In this document: positions 25,739 through 34,962 of the stretch, in pieces
How the letters are laid out: the number at the start of each line of letters is the position of its first letter
How positions within the stretch are numbered: the first letter of the stretch is position 1
DNA from: an uncultured Eubacterium sp.
GTDB taxonomy: Bacteria > Bacillota > Clostridia > Lachnospirales > Lachnospiraceae
DNA length: 64,000 bases
NCBI GenBank assembly: GCA_900548465.1
Contig: URKY01000002.1
Coordinates: forward strand, 62,001 to 126,000
Direction: 5' to 3'
Translations under genes and position numbers: made by a program
Notes under the pieces: model-generated
The model's input: only the letters and a program-made list of their open reading frames with translations
Told to the model about the DNA's origin: nothing
Database searches by the model: none

Positions 25739-27727
25739 TTAGTTTTTTCCATTTCTAAACTGAACCGGTGTTATTCCATATTTTTTCTTAAATAATCTGT
25801 TAAAGTGTTCTACGTTCTGGTAACCAACTTTTTCTGCTATGTTCTCTACTGTCATGTTACTGCTCTTTAACAATGTTCTTGCCTTTTTCATACGAACATT
25901 CTTGACAATTTCACCAAATGTCTTTCCTGATTTATCTTTAATATACTTTGATAAATATGGTTTTGACAAATGGAAATATTCTTCTAATTCATCTAATGTT
26001 ACAGTCAGATAATTTGTGTTAATGTAATTGATTATTTCCGTAAGTCTTTCATCCTGACATACCTGTGTACCTTTAGTCTTTATTACCTGGTTTACGGCAA
26101 CAGTTAAAGCATGAATTGATGATTTAATAATATCTTCATCAATACCAACACCCCAATACATTTTTCCATCACAGCTGATTCCAACATATGAAACAGCCTT
26201 TGACGAAGAACCTCTTGACAATGAATGTTCCTCATATATTGAAAGTTCATAACTAATGTCAAAGTACTGCTTAAATGCGTTGCTGACAGAGTCAAGACGA
26301 CCATTACCTGTACTCTTTACAACTCTTACAACATCATTTCTCGCAATAGTCACTTCTGCAACAATACCGTTTTTCTGTGCAAAGTGAGTTTCAGGAACAT
26401 TAAATTCACTGCAGTTGTTAATATATTTATCCTCAAATATCTGGTATACCCATTCAGGTGATAATTCCTTATGTTCCTTATCAGATACATCTTTTACGCT
26501 ATATCCCACTTCCTCACGCATCTTTTCAGGTACAGATAATCCAAAGTTCTGTTTTAAGATGTAGCTTACACCACCTTTTCCTGACTGGCTGTTAATACGA
26601 ATAACATCTGAGTCATATGTTCTTCCAACATCCATAGGGTCAATTGGAAGATAAGGAACATTCCACATTCCCTTTGGATCCTTAGCCTTGCATGCCATTC
26701 CCTTGGAGATTGCATCCTGATGTGAACCGGAAAATGCTGTAAATACCAAATCGCCCGCATATGGCTGACGTGGACTTACATTCATTCTTGTTACACGTTC
26801 ATATAATTTTACTATTTCAGGCATATTGCTAAATTCCAAATGTGGATTAACACCATGAGATAACATGTTCATGGCAAGTGTTACAATGTCAACATTACCT
26901 GTTCTCTCACCATTACCAAACAGTGTACCTTCTATACGGTCAGCTCCTGCCAACATTGAAAGTTCTGCTGTAGCCACTCCACATCCTCTATCGTTATGTG
27001 GGTGTACCGAAATAGTTACGGCATCACGATACTTAAGGTTTTTATCCATATATTCTATTTGTGTTGCAAATACATGTGGCATTGCATTTTCAACTGTAGC
27101 CGGAAGATTTATAATAACCTTATTTTCCTTTGTTGGCTTCCATACATCTAATACTGCATTGCATACTTCTAATGCGTAGTCCATTTCAGTTCCTGAAAAA
27201 CTTTCCGGACTATATTCAAATGAAAAGTTTCCGTCTACTTCTGAAGCCAATTCATTAAGAAGCTTTGCTCCGTCAATAGCGATTTTCTTTATTTCTTCTT
27301 TACTCTTCTTGAACACCTGCTCACGCTGAGCTACAGATGTTGAATTATACAAATGAATAACTGCGTGTTTTGCTCCCTTTACAGCCTCGAAAGTTTTTTT
27401 AATAATGTGCTCTCTTGCCTGTGTCAGCACCTGAACTGTAACATCATCAGGTATCATCTCTCTCTCAATTAATGCACGCATAAAATTATATTCTGTTTCT
27501 GATGCAGCAGGAAATCCCACCTCAATCTCCTTAAATCCAATCTTTACAAGCATCTGGAAGAACTCCAATTTTTCGTCTAAGCTCATTGGCTCTATTAATG
27601 CCTGATTACCATCTCTAAGGTCAACGCTACACCATATTGGTGCCTTTTCAATGTACTCTTTTTTTACCCAATCATATGTTGGTGTTGGTGGCATAAAATA
27701 TTGTCTTTGATACTTCTTGTAGTTCAT
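25739..27727 (-). CDS. leuA: 2-isopropylmalate synthase fused to an AraC-type DNA-binding domain
   Basis: 662 residues. Residues 1-~555 are a complete type-2 LeuA, which condenses acetyl-CoA with 2-oxoisovalerate in leucine synthesis: 'SVDLRDGNQALIEPM' (metal and substrate), 'HPHNDRGCGVATAEL' (metal His), 'GNGERTGNVD', then the C-terminal leucine-sensing LeuA dimer domain (~425-550). Residues ~558-662 are a full AraC/XylS helix-turn-helix pair ('DELEEYFHLSKPYLSKYIKDKSG' and 'NIAEKVGYQNVEHFNRLFKKKYGITP'). The reading frame is continuous. The ATG follows AGAGG. A leucine T-box precedes the gene. A DNA-binding role for the tail is inference, but the HTH looks intact. Confidence 0.93.
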   Translation of the reverse strand: MNYKKYQRQYFMPPTPTYDWVKKEYIEKAPIWCSVDLRDGNQALIEPMSLDEKLEFFQMLVKIGFKEIEVGFPAASETEYNFMRALIEREMIPDDVTVQVLTQAREHIIKKTFEAVKGAKHAVIHLYNSTSVAQREQVFKKSKEEIKKIAIDGAKLLNELASEVDGNFSFEYSPESFSGTEMDYALEVCNAVLDVWKPTKENKVIINLPATVENAMPHVFATQIEYMDKNLKYRDAVTISVHPHNDRGCGVATAELSMLAGADRIEGTLFGNGERTGNVDIVTLAMNMLSHGVNPHLEFSNMPEIVKLYERVTRMNVSPRQPYAGDLVFTAFSGSHQDAISKGMACKAKDPKGMWNVPYLPIDPMDVGRTYDSDVIRINSQSGKGGVSYILKQNFGLSVPEKMREEVGYSVKDVSDKEHKELSPEWVYQIFEDKYINNCSEFNVPETHFAQKNGIVAEVTIARNDVVRVVKSTGNGRLDSVSNAFKQYFDISYELSIYEEHSLSRGSSSKAVSYVGISCDGKMYWGVGIDEDIIKSSIHALTVAVNQVIKTKGTQVCQDERLTEIINYINTNYLTVTLDELEEYFHLSKPYLSKYIKDKSGKTFGEIVKNVRMKKARTLLKSSNMTVENIAEKVGYQNVEHFNRLFKKKYGITPVQFRNGKN

Positions 27728-27810
27728 AATAATACCTCTTTCTTATAAATATTGATATGTGGCTTATCTTTAGTATGATTTTTTTGTAAGAACTGCTTCT
27801 ACACAACAAA

Positions 27811-28074
27811 AACGTCTCTGTGTTCATCTTAGAACACAGAGACGTAAGCTTTACATACGCGGTACCACTCTGTTTCATGTAATACATGCTCTCTTGAATG
27901 CTGTCACATCCGTTCCCTGTAACGTGGGAGTACGTCACGACCTACTTGTCTGTTCAGCCGGAAGCTCCAAGGTGAGTTCGCTAAATTGCTTCTGATGTTT
28001 CACACCAACCAACATCTCTCTGAAATCCACTCATTAACTACTATTCCTTTTCAAAGCCTTTTTCTTCTTAGGAT
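27811..28074 (-). promoter_or_regulatory. T-box leader with leucine (CUC) specifier, upstream of leuA
   Basis: The minus-strand RNA shows the T-box sequence GAGTGGTACCGCG (around 27857-27870). Stem I has the usual 'GCGAACTCACC' context, whose specifier triplet CTC is at 27976-27974, and 'GGAGCTTCCGGCTGAAC' follows. The terminator is a strong hairpin ACGTCTCTGTGTTC/GAACACAGAGACGT (27811-27845) with a T-tract. Uncharged leucyl-tRNA should promote readthrough into leuA. The CTC specifier matches the enzyme's product. Confidence 0.93.
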
Positions 28075-28080
28075 GAAGTT

Positions 28081-28109
28081 ATATTAACACATACATTTCT
28101 TATTGTATA
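28081..28109 (-). promoter_or_regulatory. leuA: Candidate promoter of the T-box/leuA transcript
   Basis: TATACA, 17 bases, TAATAT on the minus strand, with the -10 just upstream of the T-box 5' end. The -35 is a weak match. Confidence 0.5.
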
Positions 28110-28158
28110 GTGGTAAATTTAATCATTTTTATTGATTTATTTTAATATTTTGTTTGGT

Positions 28159-29451
28159 TTAGCTTACTTTTAATTTGAATTTCATTTCTTCTTTTTCAGA
28201 ATCAACTTTTGCTATTATAGCACCAAGTTCCGTAAGTTTCTCTTCAAATCTTTCATAGCCTCGCTGAATATATACGATATCATCTACGGTAGTGAAACCT
28301 TCTGCTGCAAGACCTGCAATAACAAGTGCTGCTCCTGCTCTTAAGTCCGGTGCAGATACCTTTGCTCCCTCAAGTCCGCCTACGCCTGTAATAATTGCAG
28401 TGTTTCCTTCTACCTTATTGATAGCTCCCATTCTTGAAAGCTCAGCCATATACTTAAATCTGTTTTCAAATATACTTTCAGTTACCGTACTTGTTCCATT
28501 AGCTATTGAAAGAACTACTGCCATCTGTGGCTGCATATCAGTAGGAAATCCCGGATATGGAAGTGTCTTAATGTGGGCACTTCTAATAAAATCCCCTGCC
28601 TTTACAGTAACGGCATCGTCATATTCTATAACTGTGCATCCCATCTCTATTAACTTAGATGTAATACACTCCAAATGTCTTGGTATAACATTTCTTACTA
28701 AAATCTCTCCACCTGTAGCTGCTGCTGCACACATAAATGTACCTGCTTCTATCTGATCAGGAATTGTTGAGTAAACTGTTCCATGAAGTTTTTCAACTCC
28801 ATTAATTCTAATCTTATCTGTTCCTGCTCCTCTGATATCAGCTCCCATGCTGTTAAGCATGTTGGCAACGTCTACTACGTGCGGTTCCTTTGCAGCATTT
28901 TCAATTACTGTTCTGCCTTCTGCCTTTACCGCAGCAAGCATTACATTAATTGTCGCTCCAACTGAAACCACATCAAAAAAGATATGAGTTCCCATTAAAT
29001 TATCTGCAGATGCATTAAGCATACCATGATCCTGAATTACTTCTGCCCCAAGTGCTCTGAATCCCTTTAAATGCTGGTCTATTGGTCTTGCTCCAATAAC
29101 ACATCCTCCCGGAAGTGCTACTTCTGCCTTTTTAAATTTTCCTAATAACGCTCCGAGAAGATAATATGAAGCTCTGATTTTTCTCATCTGCTCCTCTTCA
29201 ACAACGTAAGACGTAATTGTCTTTCCGTTAATAATAACCGTGTGTCTGTCTACACGGTTAACTGTTGCTCCAATCATCGCTATTGCGTCTATTAACTGAT
29301 TAATATCACTTACATCCGGCAAATTTTCAATAGTTACATCTTCGTCTGCCAAAATAGATGCTGCAAGTAATGCAAGAGCTGCATTCTTTGCTCCACTTAT
29401 ATCTACTGTGCCATTAAGGGCTACTCCACCTTTTATAATATATTTTTCCAT
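28159..29451 (-). CDS. murA: UDP-N-acetylglucosamine 1-carboxyvinyltransferase
   Basis: It transfers enolpyruvate from PEP to UDP-GlcNAc, the first committed step of peptidoglycan synthesis. 430 residues. '[21 protein letters not shown]' (Lys22-type residue) opens the protein. The active-site loop '[18 protein letters not shown]' contains the reactive Cys (fosfomycin-sensitive form). '[12 protein letters not shown]' and '[15 protein letters not shown]' are family blocks. The ATG follows AGAGGTGG. It appears to stand alone between the leuA leader and the M23 peptidase terminator. Many Firmicutes carry a second MurA; none is seen here. Confidence 0.96.
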   Translation of the reverse strand: MEKYIIKGGVALNGTVDISGAKNAALALLAASILADEDVTIENLPDVSDINQLIDAIAMIGATVNRVDRHTVIINGKTITSYVVEEEQMRKIRASYYLLGALLGKFKKAEVALPGGCVIGARPIDQHLKGFRALGAEVIQDHGMLNASADNLMGTHIFFDVVSVGATINVMLAAVKAEGRTVIENAAKEPHVVDVANMLNSMGADIRGAGTDKIRINGVEKLHGTVYSTIPDQIEAGTFMCAAAATGGEILVRNVIPRHLECITSKLIEMGCTVIEYDDAVTVKAGDFIRSAHIKTLPYPGFPTDMQPQMAVVLSIANGTSTVTESIFENRFKYMAELSRMGAINKVEGNTAIITGVGGLEGAKVSAPDLRAGAALVIAGLAAEGFTTVDDIVYIQRGYERFEEKLTELGAIIAKVDSEKEEMKFKLKVS

Positions 29452-29587
29452 TATCCACCTCTGGTAGTATGTAATTTTTATATCTAATGCAAATTTGTCT
29501 GTCTAATTTATATATGTGCTCCATATTTATTTCAGAGCACACTTTCTATTATTATAACATAATCTATTTCTTTGTAAACCATGTAAA

Positions 29588-29633
29588 AACACAATCTATA
29601 GTAATATTTTATGAATTACCACTAGATTGTGTT
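29588..29633 (-). terminator. Terminator of the dinB-aroK-M23 operon
   Basis: AACACAATCTA pairs with TAGATTGTGTT, with a further interrupted pairing inside and a TTTTT run on the minus strand, 20 bases after the M23 peptidase stop. Confidence 0.8.
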
Positions 29634-29653
29634 CCTTTTTTGAAAATATTGGT

Positions 29654-30274
29654 TTATTTTAAAGTTACTAAAGGATTAATAAATTGTCCCTTTCTTATCA
29701 TTTCAAAATGTAAATGCGGACCGGTGCTGTCACCTGTGTTTCCACTTAATCCTATAATTTCCTCCTGTTTTACGCGCTGCCCCTGTGTTACATATAGTTT
29801 TGACATATGGGCATATCTGGTTTTCATACCATTTTCGTGATCAATCAGCACATTATACCCATAACTCTGACTAAGATATGCTTTTTCCACAATACCTGTA
29901 GCAGATGCCACTACTTTTGTTCCGACAGGCACTGCCCAGTCATGTCCTTTATGACTTTTATATCTGTCTATTGTATCTCCAAATTCCGATGTACTTACAC
30001 CACCGCTTACAGGCTTAATATATGAGACAGTTACATTTTCTTTTGCTTTTTTACTTTCAGTTTTTTTTCTGATGTTCTTAGTTTCTTTTTTCTTTTTTTC
30101 TTTGACTGTATTTATATGATTATTTATTTCACCGGTTCTTTTTGCCATAAAACTATATGCATAGATTTCCATTGACATTTGTGAAAAAACAATCTGAGTC
30201 ATCATTAGTATAATCATTATCACCGGGATTACAACTAAAACCCTGTGTTCTTTAAACAGATTATACTTTTTAAT
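29654..30274 (-). CDS. M23-family metallopeptidase, membrane-anchored; probable ATT start
   Basis: It has an N-terminal transmembrane anchor, a Lys/Glu-rich linker and a C-terminal LytM/M23 domain. The zinc ligands are visible: 'SHKGHDWAVPVGT' (HxxxD region) and the HLHFE block in 'GPHLHFEMIRKG'. It cleaves peptidoglycan cross-bridges outside the membrane; its specificity is unknown. The frame is open upstream of the first GTG (30223) to an ATT at 30274, which lies eight bases after a perfect GGAGG (inside the aroK end), just past the aroK stop. That start gives a proper positively charged N-terminus (KKYNLFKEHR) before the helix. No ATG/GTG/TTG in frame has a ribosome binding site. The start choice is an inference. 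Confidence 0.8.
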   Translation of the reverse strand: MKKYNLFKEHRVLVVIPVIMIILMMTQIVFSQMSMEIYAYSFMAKRTGEINNHINTVKEKKKKETKNIRKKTESKKAKENVTVSYIKPVSGGVSTSEFGDTIDRYKSHKGHDWAVPVGTKVVASATGIVEKAYLSQSYGYNVLIDHENGMKTRYAHMSKLYVTQGQRVKQEEIIGLSGNTGDSTGPHLHFEMIRKGQFINPLVTLK

Positions 30275-30277
30275 TTT

Positions 30278-30787
30278 CTATTCCTCCAGTTTTTTTACAA
30301 TTTTCTTCACCGTCTGCTGAATAGAGCAGCGATGTTCATTTACTATTATATCCGCATATTTTTTATATAACGGTGTTCTTTCATTATATAGATCTTTTAA
30401 CGTCTGTCCATTTTTCAGTACTACCCCACGTTTTTCCAGATTTCCAAGTCTTCTTGATAACGCCGGAAGGTCCAGTTCCAGATATACTATTGTTCCAATT
30501 TGAGAAAGATGCTCCATCGCCTCTTTTCCATAAACAACACTTCCTCCTGTGGCAATTACAGTTTTCTCTGTGTTTAAGGATTTGTTTACATCGTTTTCAA
30601 TTTTTATGAATTCTTCTATTCCATCTTCTGCAATAATATCCTTAAGCAATCTGCCTGTTCTTTCCTGAATTACTAAATCTGCATCCACAAATCTATATCC
30701 TAAAATTTTTGCTAATACTACTCCTATGGTACTTTTGCCTACTCCCGGCATTCCTATTAAAATAATATTTTCTTTACTCCCTAACAT
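30278..30787 (-). CDS. aroK: Shikimate kinase
   Basis: It phosphorylates shikimate at the 3-position in the chorismate pathway. 169 residues, standard length. Walker A 'GMPGVGKST' (about 12-20), shikimate-binding 'FVDADLVIQERTG', 'ATGGSVVYG' and the lid/adenine segment 'RTPLYKKYADIIV' are all present. It starts at an ATG after AGGAG, 12 bases downstream of dinB, and its last codons carry the ribosome binding site of the M23 peptidase gene, so the three are probably one transcript. Confidence 0.94.
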   Translation of the reverse strand: MLGSKENIILIGMPGVGKSTIGVVLAKILGYRFVDADLVIQERTGRLLKDIIAEDGIEEFIKIENDVNKSLNTEKTVIATGGSVVYGKEAMEHLSQIGTIVYLELDLPALSRRLGNLEKRGVVLKNGQTLKDLYNERTPLYKKYADIIVNEHRCSIQQTVKKIVKKLEE

Positions 30788-30799
30788 ATTTTCTGCTCC

Positions 30800-32053
30800 T
30801 TAGTCTTCAGTCTTTTTATTTTTTAGTAAGCTTGCCCTACTTATTGCATCTTTTCCATATTTGTCTTTTATTTCATCTAATGCCGCATCCAGTTTTCTTA
30901 ATTTTTCTCTCGAAAGGGCATTTCCGAATTTCTTTCCTACATCAGTTCTGTTTTCATTAAACAACTCCATAATAGACATTTGTGCCGGTGCTCCTTTTGC
31001 CATTAGATTGCTTGTCCTAACTCCCAGAAGTCTTACAGGTTTTCCACTCCACACCCGACTGAACAATTCCTTTGAAAGCTGATATATTTCAGTACCTGAA
31101 TCCGTCTGACCTTCAAATGTAGTCTGTTTTGATGTCTTTGTAAAATCATTATATTTTATTTCAACGGCAACTGTTTTAGCCAATTGTTTTCCTGCTCTAA
31201 GTCTCCCTGCTACTTTTTCCGAAAGCATAAGAAGAACTTTCTCTATTTCCTCAATATTATCTAAGTCATTTGGAAGGGTTACTGAATTTCCAACACCTTT
31301 TAAATCTTCAATAATTGGATTTACTACACTGTCATCTATTCCGTTGGCATACTCCCACAATGTCCTCCCATGACTTTTTAAATGAGTCTCCAAAATATTA
31401 ACAGGACTTTGAGCCAGCTGACCTATTGTAAATATACCAAGTTTATGAAGAGTGTCTACACTGGATTTTCCCGCCATAAATAATTCTTCAATAGGAAGAG
31501 GCCACATCTTTTCCCGTATCTCATGTTTATATAATGTATGTACTTTGTCAGGTTTTTCAAAGTCTGATGCCATTTTTGCAAGAACCTTCACATCTGATAT
31601 ACCGATATTCACGGTAAATCCAAAACTCTTCTTTACCTTATCCTTTATTTCATATGCCGCCTTCAGACTGCTTTCATACATATTCTGTATGCCTGTAAAA
31701 TCCATGTAACACTCATCTACGCTGACCTGCTCAATATCAGGTGTATATGACCTTAAAAGATTCATCAGTTTGCTGCTCTGTAGGTGATAATAATCATGCT
31801 CCGGTGGTACAATTTGGAGATTTGGACATTTCTTTAATGCATTAACAACCGGTTCGCCTGTTACAATGCCATATTTCTTTGCAGGAATGGATTTTGCCAG
31901 CACAATTCCATGACGGCTTTTTTTGTCTCCACCCACAATGCAGGGGATTTCCCTAATATCTGTTGTTTCCCCTTCTTCTAATCTCTTTACGGCAGTCCAG
32001 CTAAGGTATGCCGAGTTAACATCTATATGAAAAATCACTTTTTCTTTTCCCAC
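30800..32053 (-). CDS. dinB: DNA polymerase IV (Y family)
   Basis: A translesion polymerase. 417 residues: palm/fingers with 'FHIDVNSAYLSW' (metal Asp) and 'VSVDECYMDFTG' (catalytic Asp-Glu), thumb with helix-hairpin-helix ('TLHKLGIFTIGQLAQSP') and little finger ('VAVEIKYNDFTKTSKQ', 'VRLLGVRTSNL'). The start is GTG at 32053 and shares one base with the stop of the flavin reductase gene (TAGTG), which implies coupled translation. The aroK gene follows. Confidence 0.93.
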   Translation of the reverse strand: MGKEKVIFHIDVNSAYLSWTAVKRLEEGETTDIREIPCIVGGDKKSRHGIVLAKSIPAKKYGIVTGEPVVNALKKCPNLQIVPPEHDYYHLQSSKLMNLLRSYTPDIEQVSVDECYMDFTGIQNMYESSLKAAYEIKDKVKKSFGFTVNIGISDVKVLAKMASDFEKPDKVHTLYKHEIREKMWPLPIEELFMAGKSSVDTLHKLGIFTIGQLAQSPVNILETHLKSHGRTLWEYANGIDDSVVNPIIEDLKGVGNSVTLPNDLDNIEEIEKVLLMLSEKVAGRLRAGKQLAKTVAVEIKYNDFTKTSKQTTFEGQTDSGTEIYQLSKELFSRVWSGKPVRLLGVRTSNLMAKGAPAQMSIMELFNENRTDVGKKFGNALSREKLRKLDAALDEIKDKYGKDAISRASLLKNKKTED

Positions 32054-32622
32054 TATTTTTTCTTCTTTCTAACCGAGAAACCAAATCTTCCTATTTTTTT
32101 GCCAACAGTATAATACTGACCATGAGAATAAACTATAGGAAGCGCTTTTGCCAAATCAAATTTGCCCTTGCTGTCCATATACTTTTTATCCGCATGTACG
32201 CAAAGTACTTTTGCCAGAAACATATCATGGGTTCCAAGTTTTGTCACTCCAACAACTTCACACTCAATATTGACAGGGCTGTCTTTAAGAAGCGGTGCCT
32301 TAACATAGCTTGCACTTTCTTTTTCCAAATTCATTGATTTGAATTTATCTTCATCCCTGCCGGATTTTACTCCGCAGTAGTCAGTTGCTATTGCCAGTTT
32401 CTCTGTTGTAAGATTAATTACAAACTGTCCTGTTTCATTTATCATATCGTAAGAATGTCTGGATGGTCTTACAGATATATATACCATTGCAGGATCTGTA
32501 CATACTGTACCTGTCCATGCCACGGTAAACACATTATCATTTCCCTTCCCATCTGTTACGGTTACCAAAACTGCCGGCAATGGATATAACATATTTCCCG
32601 GCTTCCACATTTCTTTTGCCAT
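32053..32622 (-). CDS. Flavin reductase-like FMN-binding protein
   Basis: 189 residues with the split-barrel flavin reductase fold: 'YPLPAVLVTVTDGKGNDNVFTVAWTGTVCTDPAMVYISVRPSR' type N-terminus (FMN phosphate loop), 'TGQFVINLTTEKLA' and 'ECEVVGVTKLGTHDMFLAKV' are typical of this family. It probably binds FMN and reduces it or uses it in electron transfer; the partner is unknown. The C-terminus is very basic (VRKKKK). The ATG follows TAGGAGG. It is the first gene of a likely operon with dinB, aroK and the M23 peptidase, and lies ten bases after the anchored protein gene. Confidence 0.88.
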   Translation of the reverse strand: MAKEMWKPGNMLYPLPAVLVTVTDGKGNDNVFTVAWTGTVCTDPAMVYISVRPSRHSYDMINETGQFVINLTTEKLAIATDYCGVKSGRDEDKFKSMNLEKESASYVKAPLLKDSPVNIECEVVGVTKLGTHDMFLAKVLCVHADKKYMDSKGKFDLAKALPIVYSHGQYYTVGKKIGRFGFSVRKKKK

Positions 32623-32631
32623 AATTACCTC

Positions 32632-33771
32632 CTAATCATTCTTCTTGTTTTTATTCTTTATCTGAATGTCTCTTACGATAACTTTATCTTTCTGTGCTTC
32701 GTACTTAATTGTCATTTTGCTTGTACATTTTCCCGACAGTTTGTACACATAACTGTTATACAATGCAGTGTCTGTAGCCGAAACATAATCATATGAATAA
32801 TCATATGTTAAGGTATAGATTTTTTTCTTATCATCATAAGTAATACCTGATTTGAGATTTTTCATACTCATATCTATGACTTTATACTTATCTATATTTT
32901 TTGTATCTTTCCAGTAAACAATTTTCTCCGACTCTTCCACAAGTTTTTTTACAGCCTTAGCCGCCTTTTTATCGGAAAATAATCTTATTAATTTCTCATT
33001 GTCAGATTTTCTCTTTCTTACAGCCTTGTAAAATTCATCCAATATTTTCCTTCCACTTTCATTAATAAGTTTTGAATACTTTGCATTCGCAATATGTTTT
33101 TCTTTAGTTAAATCTATTGAAGTATTTGACTCTGTAAGATTTATACTGCTTACCATAGAATAAGTATCATTTGTTCCACAGATTTTGTATTTTCCTGAAA
33201 TCATTCCTGTTATGTTATACATAACATTATTTCCATCATTTTTGATGTCAGCCATCTTTTCTGTTATTGTTACATCATTTAGCTGTAACTGATTTCCCTT
33301 TGGAATGGTTACTGAAAAACGCTTAACCGTAAGATTGCTTATATCTACATAATATTCCGGAGATATGCTGAAACCATTTCTTTTTGATGCTATTAAAACG
33401 TCAAAGTTTTTAGTTTTTCCACTATTTTCGTCCCTGCACACTACAGTTACTGTTTTCTGCCCATTTTTATTTTCAGGCTCCTTAATTTCGTATGTATCTA
33501 TTACATATTGACTACGAAGTTTTTTCATGGTATCCATATATAGATTTTTATCCAGATAGTACCCTTCTTCTTTGTATAAACATTCGTACATTTTGTTGTA
33601 ATCATTTCCTACAAATGCCCTGAAATATGTAGCCGCCACGTCTGTCGGATCAGACTCGTGTTGTATAAATGCAATCATAGAACCAATTCCGAGACATATT
33701 CCGATAAAAATTAAAATTCCAATAAGTGTAAATATTCTGTTTTTTGCAATTTTTTTTAATTTTTCCTTCAT
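32632..33771 (-). CDS. Single-pass membrane protein with extracellular TcaA/NTF2-like region
   Basis: 379 residues: a basic cytoplasmic N-terminus (KEKLKKIAKNR), one transmembrane helix (about 13-36) and a large outer part. Residues ~45-150 ('DVAATYFRAFVGNDYNKMYECLY', 'LRSQYVIDTYEI', 'VTVVCRDENSGKTKNFDVLIA') resemble the NTF2-like domain seen in TcaA and some transpeptidases. The rest is beta-rich and Lys-rich, with no catalytic motif visible. It could be a cell-envelope sensor or stress protein; the function is not known. The ATG follows AAGGAG. It is divergent from the sigma-like gene and may lead the following operon. Confidence 0.7.
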   Translation of the reverse strand: MKEKLKKIAKNRIFTLIGILIFIGICLGIGSMIAFIQHESDPTDVAATYFRAFVGNDYNKMYECLYKEEGYYLDKNLYMDTMKKLRSQYVIDTYEIKEPENKNGQKTVTVVCRDENSGKTKNFDVLIASKRNGFSISPEYYVDISNLTVKRFSVTIPKGNQLQLNDVTITEKMADIKNDGNNVMYNITGMISGKYKICGTNDTYSMVSSINLTESNTSIDLTKEKHIANAKYSKLINESGRKILDEFYKAVRKRKSDNEKLIRLFSDKKAAKAVKKLVEESEKIVYWKDTKNIDKYKVIDMSMKNLKSGITYDDKKKIYTLTYDYSYDYVSATDTALYNSYVYKLSGKCTSKMTIKYEAQKDKVIVRDIQIKNKNKKND

Positions 33772-33893
33772 TTCAGTCTCCTTTTCAGTTAAATCCGCAT
33801 AAGTAAATGTTACCTATTATCCTTGATTTTTGCAAGGCTTTTATGTATCATTTATGTAATATTATTTTACTGTTAAAAAGAAAGGATTGACAT

Positions 33894-34790
33894 ATGGATA
33901 AAAAAACTCTTTTTAATAATGCTTTAACAAAACTTGTTGAATTTGCTGCAACAAAAGAAAATAAAATTGCTATATCGGATGTTAAATCATTTTTTGATGG
34001 AATCATAGATGATGACTCTCAATATCATTTTATATACGACTATCTTACTACCAACAAAATTATTATTGAAGGAATCAGTTCACCTGAAGATATAAAAGAT
34101 GTTGAAGAAGAAAAAACTTTTGAAGAAGAATTTAACAATGTTTCCGACACAGATTATTCAATTGATTCTGAGACTGAAATGTCATTTGTAAATATGTATA
34201 TGGCGGAAATGGATTCAATTCCGCCTGTCAGCGATGAGGAAAAAAAACGCCTTGTTAAAGATCTTCTTAATGGTGACACCTCTGTTGTAAACAGAATTAT
34301 TGAATCAAAACTAAAAGATGTTGCTGAGATTGCTTCTACATACAGAGGCAAAGGTGTTTCTTTTGGTGATTTAATTCAGGAAGGTAATATCGGTCTGATG
34401 GTTGCAATATCTGACTATAATGATAATCTTGGTGATTTTGATGAATATATTAATAAATGTATTATAAATACTATCAAATCAACAATCAACGATGAGATCA
34501 ATTCAGATCGTATCGGGCAGCATCTTGCCGATAAACTTAATCAGTTAGATAAAGCCACAAAAACCCTTAGTGAAAAATTGGGACATGTTCCTGAAATTTC
34601 TGAGCTTTCCAAAGAAATGGGATTAGATGAAGACGAAGTTTCCATACTTCTTAAAACTTCTTTAGATACATTGTCAGTAAATGAAGACACACATATAACC
34701 GATGAAGAACAACCTGACTGCTCTGAAGATAATACTACACCTTCTTCCGGAAGTGATCCTCTTCAATGGAGAAAACATACCAGAAAATAA
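33894..34790 (+). CDS. Degenerate sigma-70-family protein lacking region 4
   Basis: 298 residues. Residues 1-~65 resemble sigma region 1.1 ('LVEFAATKENKIAISDVKSFF', 'YDYLTTNKIIIEG'). An acidic linker follows, then region 1.2 ('YMAEMDSIPPVSDEEKKRLVKDLLNGD'), region 2.1/2.2 ('FGDLIQEGNIGLMVAISDY') and region 3 ('LNQLDKATKTLSEKLGHVPEISELSKEMGLDEDEVSILL'). The 2.3/2.4 segment lacks the usual aromatic and basic promoter-melting residues (here 'FDEYINKCIINTIKSTIND'), and there is no region 4: the protein ends in an acidic Ser-rich tail. It may bind RNA polymerase core without normal promoter recognition; that is inference. Start preceded by AAAGGA. Monocistronic. Confidence 0.85.
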   Translation: MDKKTLFNNALTKLVEFAATKENKIAISDVKSFFDGIIDDDSQYHFIYDYLTTNKIIIEGISSPEDIKDVEEEKTFEEEFNNVSDTDYSIDSETEMSFVNMYMAEMDSIPPVSDEEKKRLVKDLLNGDTSVVNRIIESKLKDVAEIASTYRGKGVSFGDLIQEGNIGLMVAISDYNDNLGDFDEYINKCIINTIKSTINDEINSDRIGQHLADKLNQLDKATKTLSEKLGHVPEISELSKEMGLDEDEVSILLKTSLDTLSVNEDTHITDEEQPDCSEDNTTPSSGSDPLQWRKHTRK

Positions 34791-34933
34791 AATTTATTTT
34801 TCAATATATTTTTTGAACATGTTCGCAAGAATCATAACTTGCTTTAAATTTTTCAATTGTTAAAAGGGTAACATATAATATATTAATTTCACCACATATA
34901 TTAACTGAATACAAAATCTTTATATCCTTTTTC

Positions 34934-34962
34934 ACCAAAAGAGCCGGCACATAGTGCCGACC
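34934..34962 (-). terminator. Terminator of the Amt-PII gene
   Basis: CGGCAC-TAT-GTGCCG hairpin followed on the minus strand by GCTCTTTT, 60 bases after the gene end. The rest of the 34791-35017 gap is AT-rich with nothing else recognised. Confidence 0.65.

Noticed and set aside
27672..27938. 88-codon minus-strand open frame upstream of leuA
   Set aside because: It lies inside the T-box leader and terminator; its composition reflects RNA structure.
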